DNA from: Halictus rubicundus
Taxonomy: Eukaryota > Arthropoda > Insecta > Hymenoptera > Halictidae
Assembly (NCBI RefSeq): GCF_050948215.1
Contig: NC_135149.1
Location: forward strand, 930,001 to 994,000
Direction: 5' to 3'
Length of the DNA: 64,000 nt
Positions within the stretch are counted from its first letter, which is position 1. Every line of letters starts with the position of its first letter. Position numbers and translations under genes: made by a program. Shown here piece after piece: positions 38,967-52,400 of this stretch. The notes below the pieces were generated by a model. That model ran no database searches. It was not told the DNA's origin and saw only the letters and a list, made by a program, of their open reading frames with translations.

Positions 38967-41936
38967 AAGAAGGGATGGTCTGAGGGTGGTTGTGCTCGAG
39001 TTTGACGCAGTCAGAGACCTGCGTTGCCTGGCAACCTTTAAGGGTGGAAGTCCACATTGGTGTAGGATGTACTTGCAACGAATTTATGCGTGTGGACCAC
39101 CCGCAACCCCCTGCCACCTCCATCGGGACGCGTAAAAAAAAACGGAATAAACGAACGAAACAGCCTATAATTGGCGATCTCTTCGGGCGCGGGGCGTGCC
39201 GCAATATATCGTGTATCATCCCCGTGGGTGTAGGATATATTTTTGAAATCAGACTATTTTTCTTGCGGGGCGGTGACTCGATTAGAAGCTGCCGGGAACA
39301 GAAATTGATTTTTAGATCCGGAGTGAATCATTGATCCGATCGTATTTATTGGCCTCGTTGGTTGAATCAGAATGATTTGAAAAGGAAATCTTACATTCAT
39401 TTTCAGTCTCCGTACAAAATTTTACATGAAGAGTTTGTACGCATCGATGTTTAATTCTTAAATTGGATGTTTACGACAATTCCTTTTGGCCGATTGAAAA
39501 TCCTTTTGAGCGATTTGTAAAGATCAGAGATGAAAGTGTTTAACTCGGTGTAAATTGCACGTGCATTTCGACTTTTATTTTCTTTGCAACGTTCCCATTA
39601 CAGGTGATAGGCTTTTGTTCGCTTTCAGTTTTTATAATTCGGTTTACACAGAGTGCCGAACGCTTTTATTATTGCGATTTTTGGCGAATGCTATTTCTCT
39701 CGAACCTTTTTATTGTTGGTTCTCTTCTGTCGGTCAGTTCAAAGGAATTTTGAAACGGTTGACAAGGCTTATAGTGGGCCATCAAATAATCGAACGATCC
39801 ACAATCTACATATACTTCACGTTTCTTCATTGAAGTCACAGTCTATTGATAGTGCCCTCTGCTAACAGACACCAATTTGTCTTTAACTTCGTTGGTTGAT
39901 ACATATTTTGAAAGTAGAAAATATTCTGAGATATACCAAAAAGGAGTGAGGTCAGTGCTTATTGACAGTTAATTCATTAATTCCCTTTTTATTCAATACT
40001 GTTTATATTCAATACTGAAATTGCTGTGATTACAATTATTAGAGCATGAAGCATTGAATAAAACATTTTCAATACTCACAATTAGCAGGTTTTAGCATTT
40101 TATTTTTTTCTAATACAAAAAGATTCATCATACCTTATGTGGATATGTGTTAGTAATGCATATCTTTTGCGGTGCTTAATGAAGGTATTCTAATTTAGAC
40201 GCGCATTTTCAATTATAGATATATTTTGGAATTAGTTACTCAGTAAAACGATTGAACCTAGTAAGTTGAAATTTGGCATGTATGATTATATGTTTTTTGT
40301 ATAATAGCATAAATACACATGTTGAATACACATTCGGATCAGTCATCCGAAAGAAACAAATTATATGTCGCTTAATTTTTCGTGAACGTGGTTAAAAGTT
40401 GGAAAATAAGCAAATATTTAACGAAAAAACTGTATATTGTATTGATAAATTGCACGTTTCTGGTGTGGTTGTAGGTTAAGAGTAGAATACTTCCTTTACG
40501 TAGTAATACTACTACTAACAAGAATAATATTTCGTAGTTAGTTTTTGATAATAAATAAATTGATAAAGTCTAATTAAACTCAATAAGAAGCAAAGAAATC
40601 TGTAAATTATTGCTCAAGCAACTGTAGAATTCCATGTAAAATTGCTTTAGAGTGTATACAAACCCGCATAACATCGGATCCCTTAATCCACTCTTGGCTT
40701 CCGTTTCTTAACAGAATCAGGGGCAACGGGATGAGACGAATAGTCTGCTTGTCCTTTGGCTAAGCTATTTCATCAACACAGAAACTTTGTAATTAATCAA
40801 GTTTTCAATTAACACAACCAACCTTAGCCTTCTCATTCTCACGTGGAATTCCTTTTTACAAATCATGTCTTGGCGACCTCGACCCAAGGGATTGAAACGT
40901 ATTTCGTATTTCATGAAACAACCATATGTTTCAAGCAATCAACATGTTTTTTTATGGGAAATAATTATTATCGAATATTTAACTGTTTTATTACCAGGAC
41001 AAATAATTCGGACTTCTGTACACGGTTGCGAATTTTATTTTTCGACTCAAGAAAACATATATATCGATAACAGTGAATAATAAATTTCTTTTATTTTCTT
41101 TATAAGAACTTTGTTTGTCAATTTTTAAAAATAGGAATTTGTAAAAAGATTGGCAGTCTAGTATCTATATTATTTTTGTTTACACTAGTAAATATCAGGC
41201 ACTAGGAATGCCATTACAAAAATTCTACGGTTTAATTAATTTCTGAATGAGAATCTTGGACCAATACAAAATGCAATGCTCCCGACCTTTCTTTTACGGT
41301 TGGTGTATGCATCGAGAACGTGATTAAAAAATAAGATAACGTTTCCATAGTAGTAACGAAGAAAGTCTTCTTTTCGAGTCGGGGCTCTCGTCAGCAATTA
41401 GACGTGTCACGAGTGGAACGGGACGGTCGACTCGTCTTCGTTACGGTGATTTATTCGTATAACGCCCGCGGCTTATTCGTAACTTGTTGATGCAAATAAA
41501 GCACGACGGTTGTCTTTCGACCCCCGTAGAGCGCAAATGAGAGGCCTCGTTTCCCCGGATCGATTTAATTAGGCCCGAGCTGGTCACAATTTATTTTTAT
41601 TAGCCCGGATACACCCTGTAACAGGGTGGGTTTCGCACCCATGTACTGCGTGAATCTCATACTGCACCCTGTGACAACTTCTATGGGAAACGTATCATGC
41701 CGCGAAAGATCAATACACTAGTGTCCCCATGTACGTGAAAGAGATGTGCACGGTATTTGTGAAAAATTTATCCCCACTACTACCGCAGGATGTACCTCTT
41801 GGGGGGCTCAGAAGTTCGATCGTCGAGAACTGTAACACGATACTGGATTAGATATATCTATCGGTGAGATATACCAATCCAACGACAAACCTTCTTTGTT
41901 TCTAATAGTTTCTTTGTAAAACTTTGACCAACATAT

Positions 41937-42251
41937 TCGTGAGATTCGCCCGATTAAAATGAGACCAATCATGACACAATTCAGAGCATGTTTCCTTGTT
42001 CAATTGCCGATTCAGTCTCCATTGTACGTGTATTTACGTGTTTTATGTGTGAATAGTTCAATTTAAAGCGATTGATTGTATATACAATACGATTTATTGT
42101 ACAAATAAAGTAATGTAATCAAACACTGTAGCTAGGTAACTGTTCTATCATCCGAACGCTCGTGTTCCGATTAGTAGTTTAACGAAACAAAGTAAATGTG
42201 GTTTAAATTCTGTCGTGTATGGTATCATTTCAATCGGGAAAATGTCACAAT
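41937..42251. mobile_element. Long-TIR non-autonomous element, copy 2
   Basis: Left arm CCGATTAAAATGAGACCAAT. The right arm in reverse reads CCGATTGAAATGATACCATA, then ACACGACAGAATTTAAACC. Both match copy 1 in order, including the ACGAGCGTTCGGAT block. Length is about 315 bp, close to copy 1. Confidence 0.65.
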
Positions 42252-42328
42252 GTTCTCACTAAGCGAGTCTTGAAAATAGATGGTTCCTAAACAAGTGTTC
42301 ACTTTTGTGTATAAAATCTCTGATTCTA

Positions 42329-42356
42329 TTAGGTTGTCCCAAAAGTTTCTTTCGCA
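42329..42356. mobile_element. Mariner-type terminal repeat, single end
   Basis: TTAGGTTGTCCCAAAAGTTTC preceded by TA matches the terminal repeat of mariner elements common in Hymenoptera (from memory). No partner end and no transposase were found within 1 kb. Confidence 0.5.
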
Positions 42357-43296
42357 ATTTGAACGTTTAATATTGTTAAATTCTTCCTCTTACTTAACCA
42401 TGCAACTTGCTTTCTTAACACTATTTCTACCACGGCCAATTGATTTCAAACTTCTGCGTACAATTTCGTACATACAACATTATCACATAGCTATTTATCT
42501 TTACGACTTTTCTTTTTCAACATTTCAAATATAAAAAGTTTTTTCTCGTTTTAATGTAGCGTACAATTCCGAGTACAAACAGAGTGGTGATCCTCGAACG
42601 AAAAACACAATGCCGTATCCGTTGCAACTTGTTGCACTTGATTCGGCTGTAAACTGGAAATCGTATATCCGCATGAACAGTGTTATGTTCTTCGTAATAA
42701 AGTGCGTTGCCCAGAAAATCGCCGAAACGATGTAGCTCGTTATTAAGAACTTTAATTGCAGAAACTGAATTGATGGATTTTTGAATGTATATGAAATGCG
42801 AAAAAGTTTGAATACCTGACAATTTAACGATGTATGCATATCGTTTGTCAAATAGTTCGTTTATGCGTCACATACTTTTCCGAAATAGTAGTTACGCGGT
42901 TCATCTTTACACATTTTCAATTTACACGTTAGTTACGATCGTAATTACTCGTGTAATAAGCGATTAATGTTTCGGGTGTGAAAAAGGACGTGGAACGGAA
43001 AAGAAAGAGAAGCAGAGAGTCGAAGGGTCGAACCTCAGACCCCTGTACGTTCGGCACGCTACAAAGAATGTAGCACCTCTCCTAGAACTGTCGTTCGGCA
43101 GATCCGATGATACGACAGTTACGGAGATACTGCTATACATACATATAGTGATGAGAAGAAGAGCGGGGCACGCGGTTCTCAGCAAATAAATTTCTCGGCG
43201 AATTCATATTGTCTGTCGCGTATGTGCGAAGCTGCGTCATGGTCGCAGCATAAACAGTTTAAAAGCTCGCTCACGAAGCTTATTTCTGTGTTTCAG

Positions 43297-43347
43297 TCGA
43301 GTGATTCCGGTGGTTTTCCTGCACGCAGATCACCCCAGGCAGTCGCG
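43297..43347 (+). other. rhea: Talin 5' UTR segment after a probable splice acceptor
   Basis: A pyrimidine-rich tract followed by TTTCAG ends at 43296, 51 bp before the talin ATG. This is a consensus 3' splice site, so the start exon probably begins at 43297 and is joined to a non-coding exon upstream. An in-frame ATG at 43222 lies on the far side of this acceptor and is not expected in the mRNA. The position of the upstream exon is not shown by the sequence. Confidence 0.5.
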
Positions 43348-43486
43348 ATGGCCACCCTATCTCTGCGTATCTACATCCCGGAGAAAAATGCTACGAAGAC
43401 GATGCAATTCGACCCGAGCACATCCGTTTACGACGCTTGCCGTATTATCAGGGAGAAGCTCGTCGAAGCGAGTAACATGGGCCAAC
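43348..43486 (+). CDS. rhea: Talin coding exon 1 (F0)
   Basis: Encodes residues 1-46 plus the first base of codon 47. It contains the F0 core with the KTMQFDPSTSVYDACRIIRE stretch, which is near-identical across animal talins. The donor is C|GTAAGC. F0 is the ubiquitin-like fold at the tip of the head that contacts Rap1 in other animals. The open frame runs past the donor only into a short intronic tail. Confidence 0.95.
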
Positions 43487-46400
43487 GTAAGCTCCTACTT
43501 TTACCTAAAATATTCAGCGACCTGTGATAACGCGCACAGACACAAACACCGTTCCTCGCATGTCCTATCCGAGTACGGAATATTGACGGTGACGTTAACG
43601 AATATAATTGAATAGCCGATGCGGATGCAGTAAGTGTTTTTTTCTTCTTCTTATATTAATGCCGATATCCGAGGGACCCGCTTTTATGGAAGTTTAACAT
43701 AGGTACTTTTGAGGACGATACGCGATAAAAGTTTATCAAAATATTTAGCGAAATTTTCAGTTGAAAATAAATTTTTCTGAAGTATACGTTTTATATCGCT
43801 TTACTGGTTTAATTAATTTACATAATGATATACGCAGTGAATCGAATTTTATTAGCGTTTATGAAGTGTAAGAAAGTAGTTAATAGCCTAAATCCATCCA
43901 TATGTATTTTATACATTTTCGTTACAAGTTCGAACAAAAAAGATGTACGAAGCCACTTGAACTATATTTTTCGTGATTCAGACTAAACGAAATTTTTCCA
44001 ACATTCTCGTTACACGTCATCTAGCAAACTAATCCTTCTATCTTGTCAGACAAAAAACTGAAGTCGTTTGGTACATTCAATAAAATAGTTCTTTAGATTT
44101 AAAGCGTGTGCCAATCAATTGTGTGACAGAGTGTGTAGTTGTTTCTGGTCTTGTCGACTCGGTAATGAGATGATCGTTTCCATTGACAGCCAAGGACTAC
44201 GGACTATTCCTTGCTGACGAGGACGTCAAGAAAGGAGTCTGGCTGGAGCCAGGGCGGAATCTCGATTATTACATTCTGAGGAACAGCGATCTTCTCGAGT
44301 ACCGGCGCAAACTGCGGACCCTCAGAGTGCGCATGTTGGATGGAACGCTGAAGACACTGCTAGTGGATGATAGTCAACCCGTCGCCAATCTCATGGTAGT
44401 AATTTGCACGAAGATAGGCATCACGAATCATGACGAATACTCGCTGGTGCGCGAGCTGGCCGACGAGGAGACCGAGAATCAAAAGCCAGGCAATTTCGGC
44501 ACCCTCACCCTCAAGAGAAAGAAAGAGGAGAAAGGCGAACGGGACGCGAAGATGGACCAGCTTAGAAAGAAACTGAAGACCGATGACGAAGGTAAATAAC
44601 TATAACAGAGCCCGATTCCGATTCCGATTGGACGTTAATCCGCTCGCTCGTGAAAATGATACTTTTCTTCGTCAGGTTGATCTCGTTACAGTTTCCGGTG
44701 AATTTAATCCTTTGCACTACGAATTTTCTTTTTCATTTTTCTTCCGAATAACTCCCTTCCATTTTAACCCCTTGCCCTACAATATCGAATCAGACCCATG
44801 AAGAAATTCTATAGAAAATACAGAGTCTATATAAATATGTATCTTATTAATTTCCTTCAAACCGAAATATAACTCTATTTTATTGCGGTCGATATTGTAT
44901 GTAGGTAGCCTTTGAAGAAAACATAGGCATACAATAAATATAAACTTTCTTTTTCTTTTCCTTTTTCTATGAAATTCTGAACGATGAAAAATTTCCAATT
45001 GCTAGACTCCGGATTTTATGCATTTATGACAAAAATGAATAGGTGCAATTTAAAACAGTGAAAAGATTAGATTAGATCAGTAGTTAAACATTAACATCTA
45101 AAATTTCGTTGACTGAAAATTCTCTTTTACCTATCAGATATTTTCCGGACACACTTTTATTTGAGAATTTTGTAAAACTTACATTTTTCCAATGTTTCTC
45201 TATTTCTGCTTATCTAATCCACTGAGGAACCGTGTAATCTCTTTTCACAGTGAATTGGATAGATCCCAGCAAGACGTTGCGGGAGCAAGGAATAGACGAG
45301 TCGGAGACGGTGTTGCTGCGGAGGAAGTTTTTCTTCTCGGATCAAAATATCGACAGCCGGGATCCCGTGCAATTATCTCTTTTGTACGTTCAAGCAAGGG
45401 ACGCAATTCTAGACGGCACGCATCCGGTTACCCAGGAGAAAGCTTGCATTTTCGCCGGAATACAATGTCAAATACAATTTGGCGACTACAAGGAGGACAA
45501 GCACAAACCAGGATTCCTTGAGTAAGATCCTAAATTAAATATATTTACATGTTGTTGAACAAATATATATTTGTTTATCAAATTATCCTGACAAATATTT
45601 CGAAGAAAGTACTGACAGAACCACTATTTTTGCAATTACTTTCAAGACTAATACGTATCTTGTCACTGAATGTAATTAACACTAGGTTTGCGGAGCACTA
45701 AAATTAATTACTTTATATAAATTTATATTATATTGCTTTATATATGAATATACGAATCACGAATCGTGATCAGTAGAGATTATTCTGTTATTGGCAGTTC
45801 GATCGAAAATGTTTTTGTCAGCTTTTGCATGATTTCAAGAGAGCTTTAATGTGATTATAAAAAATGATTTGTCAACTCTTTCTTTTAATGGTTTTTTCAA
45901 GGCCACCTTGAATTTTTTGCAAATAAATATATAATTTTTTACGCCTATCTGTTAGAGGATTTCAAGACGAATTTGGTAAATATCGGAACATAATTTTTTT
46001 TTCAACTGGGTTGAGAAAAAATTAAAAAACTTTGTATTACAAGCAGTATCATATGCTACGCCGTTGTACGCGTTCCAATGTTGTTGACAAATCGAAATTT
46101 GTTTTGACCTCTTGCCTACTGCTTGTAAACATTTCGTTCTGTACATTGGAACGTATCTAAATGATATCTGAACAAGTATGTCGGTAGTAGCCTTTGCGGT
46201 ATTCGTGAGCGTACAGGTTCTAATGAGGAGTTAAAGTATCGACGAAAAGTTGGCGATGATTTTGATCTACCGGGAGTGCGGGCGTAATTCAGTGTTAGCT
46301 CAACAGTTATATGCTGAACGATTTCCCGATAAACGTCAACCTTCGCGATGCATTTTTGAGCGGATATTGAAAACACTTCGGGAGACTGGTAGTTTACTTC

Positions 46401-49400
46401 CGGGAAAGAAAAGTTATCCAAAATCTAAAACGAACAATGCAAATGAACGTATTGTTTTAGCTGCAGTAGCAAATAATCCACAGATTAGTTCCCGTCAAAT
46501 AGTACATGAGTGTAGCATATCTCAGTCAAGTGTCTTGCGTATTCTCCATCGTTACCGTTTTCAACCTTATCATGTATCATTACATGAAGCACTTCATGGA
46601 AATGATTTTCATAATCGTGTAGTGTTTTGTCAGTGGGCATTACAATAACTCCAGACTAAAGCTTCATTTTTCGATAAAATACTCTTTGCAGACGAATCGA
46701 CGTTTACAAATCATGGTCAAGTAAACTGCAGAAATTTGCATTACTGGTCGGTAGAAAATCCTTATTGGTTACGACAAGTGGAACGTCAACGACCATGGAG
46801 TGTTAATGTATGGTGTGGTATGATCGGGAATTGATTAATTGGTCCTTATTTTATCAGTGGTAACCTAAATGGTCAAAGGTACGCTGCATTTCTTGAAAAT
46901 GAGCTTCAATTTCTTTTTTCTTTTCAATGTATCGTACTCAGATGTGGTATCAACATGATAGTTGCTACGCACATTATGCTATGGTAGCCCCTCAAGTACT
47001 TGACAGAAAATTTCCTGGACGTTGGATCGGCCTTGGTGGTGTACTTAATTGGCCAGCTCGTTCGCCCGATCTTATCCCATTAGATTACTTTTTATGGGGT
47101 ACATTAAAAGAAAAAGTTTATACAGATGCTCCAGGAACACCGCAAGATATGCTGTTAATAAGTTAAAAATAATAGAGCAATTTGATTGTTCGGATATCCC
47201 TAAAGTCTTCTATTTCACATATTCATTTTTCTGACAAATTTAATTCAGTGTTCTATTGCTGTGTTTGCATATAAATTATTCATACCCGAAACGCATTGTT
47301 CCCACAGCCTGAAGGAGTTCCTGCCTCAATCGTACGTGAAGGTGAAGGGTATCGAGAAGAAGATCTTCGCGGAGCACAAGAAACACGGAGGCGTCTCCGA
47401 GCTCGACGCCAAAGTTCTCTACACGAAGACGGCAAGATCGTTGAGCACATACGGCGTGACGTTCTTCTTGGTTAAGGAAAAAATGAAGGGCAAGAACAAG
47501 CTGGTGCCGCGTTTGCTCGGCGTCACGAAGGACTCCGTGCTGCGACTCGATGAGAAGACGAAGGAGATCCTGAAGACCTGGCCGTTGACCACCGTCCGAC
47601 GTTGGGGCGCCTCTCCAAACACGTTTACGCTCGATTTCGGCGATTACTCCGATCAATATTACAGCGTGCAGACCACCGAGGCCGAGCAAATTTTACAGCT
47701 TATTTCCGGTTACATCGACATCATCCTGAAGAAGCAAAAAGCCAAGGATCACTTCGGCATCGAAGGAGACGAGGGCTCCACTATGGTTGAGGACAGCGTG
47801 TCGCCTCTAAAGTAAGTTTTGCTTTCGCTTCGCGTGTTAATTTGTTAATTGAGATTCTGATGAAGAAGCAGGGTCGTCTGTATCCGTTGGGTATGTTAAG
47901 CACAGTGTCTAGGGTCTGAAGAATTTTTTCTGTTGAACAGAAAATTATCTGGAGCTGATGACAATAGAGTTAGGAACAATGATGATTGTTAGGAGGTTTA
48001 AAGGATTTTCCTGTTTAGAAGACTAAGCAATTGATTTTTCTGGTCATTTTTAATCTTCTTTTACTTCGCACTTTTACTAATTTTTAACTGTTTCTGAAAA
48101 ATAGTGCATCCCCCGCATATCGATTTATTATTATTCTAGTTAGATAATTATTTTAATTTTGTCTCATTTTGCAAAGGAGATAACAAATCTAATTTTTTAT
48201 CTTTCTATCGTGCGAATTTTCTACCATTATACCAATTTGATGCCACGAGAGAAATTAAATGAAAAAAAATAAGGGATGATTGATAACAAATTTGTACCTT
48301 GTATCATGCGAATGTCGAAGGAATAGGATTTCAAAAATAAGTTTTTGAAACAGTGTTATTGCTTTTAAAAATTGACGAAGTTCTATTGATTTGAAATCTG
48401 AATAGCGTAATACCATGTTTACTACATTGACTGCCAAGATATCTGAAAATATATTCAATTAATTTACTAAAAACTTGATGCACGCTTTTAGTTGAAATTT
48501 TTGTTCCATTTTTACTGTTTACGAAAGTTTAAAGAAGGCGTGAAAAGTCGGTGTTTAATTTTCCAAAATTTTCCCATTCGTTTAATTTTTCATATTCTGT
48601 TTAAAGAATCTTGATAATCCTTATCAAGAAATGAATTTCATTCTTTATGTAAAATGAGTAGAACTGCTGCAATTATGACAGCTTTTTGGATACTTTTATT
48701 GCTTACAAGAAACTCAATTTTTATTTTTGTCTTGTCTAAAAATTTGAGAATATAATACTTTAATAATGCCACGTGAATGCGAAGGAAGAAGGGTGAGGCT
48801 CGAATTCTAGAGTGCTCGAGGTCTACGAATACCGTGGTACGGTCCTGCAAAGATGTGGGACAATTATCGATGCTAACTGAGCTCCTGAGTTGCCAGTTAC
48901 TTTTTGCCGTACGCGACGAAACCGATTAAATGATTCTCGAGCATTTGTTATTGAAATTTTTAATCATGGAGGAGTTTTTGAGACAAAGACAGAGGAGCTA
49001 TATAGAAGCCAGACAAGGGTATGAATTTTAGTTAATGGTACTTCTCCTCTGCTTCGATGTTTAATCATCTATAATTTGTGTAAAAAACAATGTCTATCCG
49101 AAGATGTATACAATTTATACAATTTCATTAAAGGATTTAAAATTAAAGGAAGCTTCTAATACTGCAGAATGCTGAAAAAATTAGTCAAACTCTTGGATTT
49201 CTAAGATTTTAAATGGTTTTAGTTGAAATTGAAATGAAATGCATAATTCCGACATAACATGATAATTTGATATAATTTTAAACATCCAAAAGGCATCTTT
49301 AACAGTTTCCTATATTATTAACACATTCTATGCGAGAGATTTTTCATGTATTGTCAGCTGAACTCTGAAGGTAAAATACTATTGAGGGATCTAAACAAGC

Positions 49401-52400
49401 ACAAAGGAGAATTCACGTATTAGTAATAGTAGATTATTGATCTGTATGCAAGTCCAAATAGAAATTTCTTTCTTCGTTTAATATTTTTCGTAAATTCGAG
49501 ATAAAATACTGACGTTCTTAAATTCTTTTAATCTTTCTACTGTTTTAAATTGCGTAAAATCTGCAGTTCAATAAATCGAGTGAATTTTTGATTTCCTTTT
49601 CCGAGGCGACTAAATCATCAGAAACAATCGACATATGTATTAAGAAAATTTATTGAAGCTACTAGTATATAGAACAGTTTCAAACAACTTATGTTAGATA
49701 TATTTATAAATACCTTACAAAGAATTGATAGTTGAAATTCATATATGAAATTTACAGATATCTAAGCAATTAGATCCTTTAAGTCAGTTCTAATAATAAT
49801 GTTTGTCATGGAGAAATAAAACCTGATATTTGTTTCTTATTCAAATCCTTAATTCAGTTTAATTTCCTCGACAGAGCAACATTCATGCAACACGCAACGA
49901 GCAACGTCGGCAAAGGAAATGTAGAAGCTGTATCAGTGGCTATACCAGCAGTTATGAGAGTCGGAGATGGTAAGAAATTTCCGACATTTTTACAGTTCCT
50001 CCAAAATCAATGTCTTGTACCCATAGATTACCTTTATAGATCTGACTCCCGTTGTTGCTAATAATAATGATAACAGTTCTTAATAAATTGTCAATTTGGA
50101 CATTACCCTTGATATAAAATAGTTTATGAATGGATCGTTTATGACTTCTTGCGAGCTCTAACGAAGAATTATTAGATTTAACATCCTTAATTTTATTCAA
50201 GACGACACAAGACACTGCATTTTGGCATTGCCTGACTATTCCAAGGTTAAAGGCAAAAGGGGGAGCTGAAAAACCCTTGCACGTTTGAATCCTCGGGTAT
50301 TAGCTATTGATTTCGTCAATTTTGTACATACTATACTGCTAGTTCGACAAGTTTAAACACAATCATACATTAAATATTTTGTATCTTTCTCCAGATTATT
50401 AAGCTGATAGTGGATGCACATCGTCTGAAATATCAATAAAGAATAGGAAAATGATCGTGCTTAAAGTAAAACCTACTTGAAAACTTGAAACCAATCAATT
50501 AGGTCGAAACATAAATAATTTCCATTTCCGGAAATCAGTTGCAATAATTTCTTTATCATCCTACAGACTCAATGGAAATAATTTACGTTAATAAATCTTT
50601 AAATTGTAAATGTGATAATTATTTCATTTTCGTGTGATTATTTAACATATTGCTGGTAGACTAGAAGATTTATAAAACAAAAAGTATTCTTTAAATATCA
50701 ACATCATTCTTCGATCACAGTAATACGAAAATACACATTACTATTGAATCTCAATGAGGAATTAAATGAAAAGTTATGAGGTTCAGTCTAGAATACTTGT
50801 AGGTCGATGTTGTTAAAAAATGGAAGCTAGTACGTGCTGTCTGTCATTATACTTAACACTAGATTTCCGGATTAAAAAGTATGTATCTGGTCAATTAGTG
50901 ATTCCCTCTGACAGATTGGTGGTATTGTGTGATAATGAGGGTGAACAGATACCTACCTTCATAATTCTATTAAAAACTAACATATGTTTAAAAAAAAAAT
51001 TATATAAGTTTTTCTATATAAATAACAATAAAATCGTAAATGAGTCAAATTGACTCCCTCTGGCAATCTAGTATTAAAGTATTAACCGTTTACATTCGGA
51101 GCCATCGATTCTAGACTCATAATGTCCTCTTAGAGGGGACATCCGAGTGCAAAAGGTTAAATTTTGTGTAACGTTGTTGCTGATTGCTACTATCGTAGAA
51201 AAACTGATAATGTTTCAGAACATACCAGTATACCGCTATATGCCACCGGTTCAGCATGTTTTTATTTTGTCCTTAGTGTTCAGACTGCTCTCGATCCTTT
51301 AAACTTGTCGAACTGTACATATTTGTCTCATTGTTCCGTGCGTAAGAGACGCGTGAACCTGAAGAGCTTTTTTAAATGTGTTGCTTCGCATCACGGAGCC
51401 GATTAGTGGGTATCTAGCTTCTTGTTGATCGTGCTCGGTGTCGTACAATCGATCGCAAGATCGATCATTGTAAATACCACTGGGATAGTTGCATGATACG
51501 ATTTATAGGGGCTCGACCATATGAGACTGGGCACATGGGCGGTGCTCAATACACGACTGTCAGCGGCCAGGTGAACATCGCTCACGCTCCACCGATGGTA
51601 AGTAAGAGCTATCAGAAACTTAAAGGCCCTTGCTCATGTTGAATTCCAGTGTTTCCCATTAACTTCCGTTAAACGGATTCGTTTCAGATCATTCAGAGAC
51701 ATGCAGAATACCATACCCACGTCTTATGATCTCAATTATAACGTTTGATCAATCATATTGCACACTGGTCCAGTGTGCACTATTGTTTCTGTTTCTATCT
51801 GTTTGTAATTTGACGATTTATGGATCCAGTATAAACTCCACTATAAAACGATTCATGGAAAAAACTCAATTTTTCCCGTAATCGTATTTTTATCGACTCA
51901 TTTTACGAAAGCACAAGATTATCGATTGTTTTACCAGCTTTTTACTAAAATTTGGTTGGTTCAAACCTTGTTTGGAGACAGTAGATGTGATCTGATAGAG
52001 AAACACTAGTTATTCGCAAGAGCAAGAGCCCCGTAGCAATATCCACTGTAGTAATAGCTTAGATCGAGCAGCATATCTTAATCGGCAATATATTTAAGTT
52101 TTAGAAATCAGTAATAAGTTGATTTCGTTTCTAGTTCAAGCAAATTTCCATGCGACTAATAGACGGTTAAATTTATTTTCATGCTAGGCGCCTTCTATTA
52201 CGGACACAGAGTAGGTACAAAATTATAAAACTTTCAGTTGTTGCGCAATTCGTTAATTAAAAGTAATATCAAATGCAGCGATTTCATTTTGGTTTAATTC
52301 TATTCAGTTTTTGATGTTCAAATACGTGCAGACGTCACTGAAATTTAACGATATTAAAATAAAAATTGAACTGTGGAAAATACGCAACTCGTTAGTGTAC

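Larger units (their letters stand above)
28000..43296. other. Non-coding DNA upstream of talin
   Basis: Mostly AT-rich. GC-richer patches lie at 32.5-33.0, 34.3-34.6, 35.1-35.6, 37.2-37.9, 38.7-39.3 and 41.3-41.9 kb. Recognised items are MITEs, two tandem repeats (29.4 and 35.6 kb), a foldback hairpin (35.2 kb), a purine-rich tract (38.7 kb), a long-TIR element (41.9 kb) and a mariner-type end (42.3 kb). No coding exon is supported. Confidence 0.5.

Noticed and set aside
38827..39219. 130-codon ORF on the minus strand
   Set aside because: It reads the complement of the purine-rich tract. No domain, no conserved pattern, no splice support.
42280..42851. ORFs downstream of the mariner-type end
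   Set aside because: They lack transposase motifs, so I could not tie them to the terminal repeat.
43222..43347. In-frame ATG 42 codons upstream of the talin start
   Set aside because: A consensus splice acceptor lies between it and the known start, and animal talins begin at the downstream Met.
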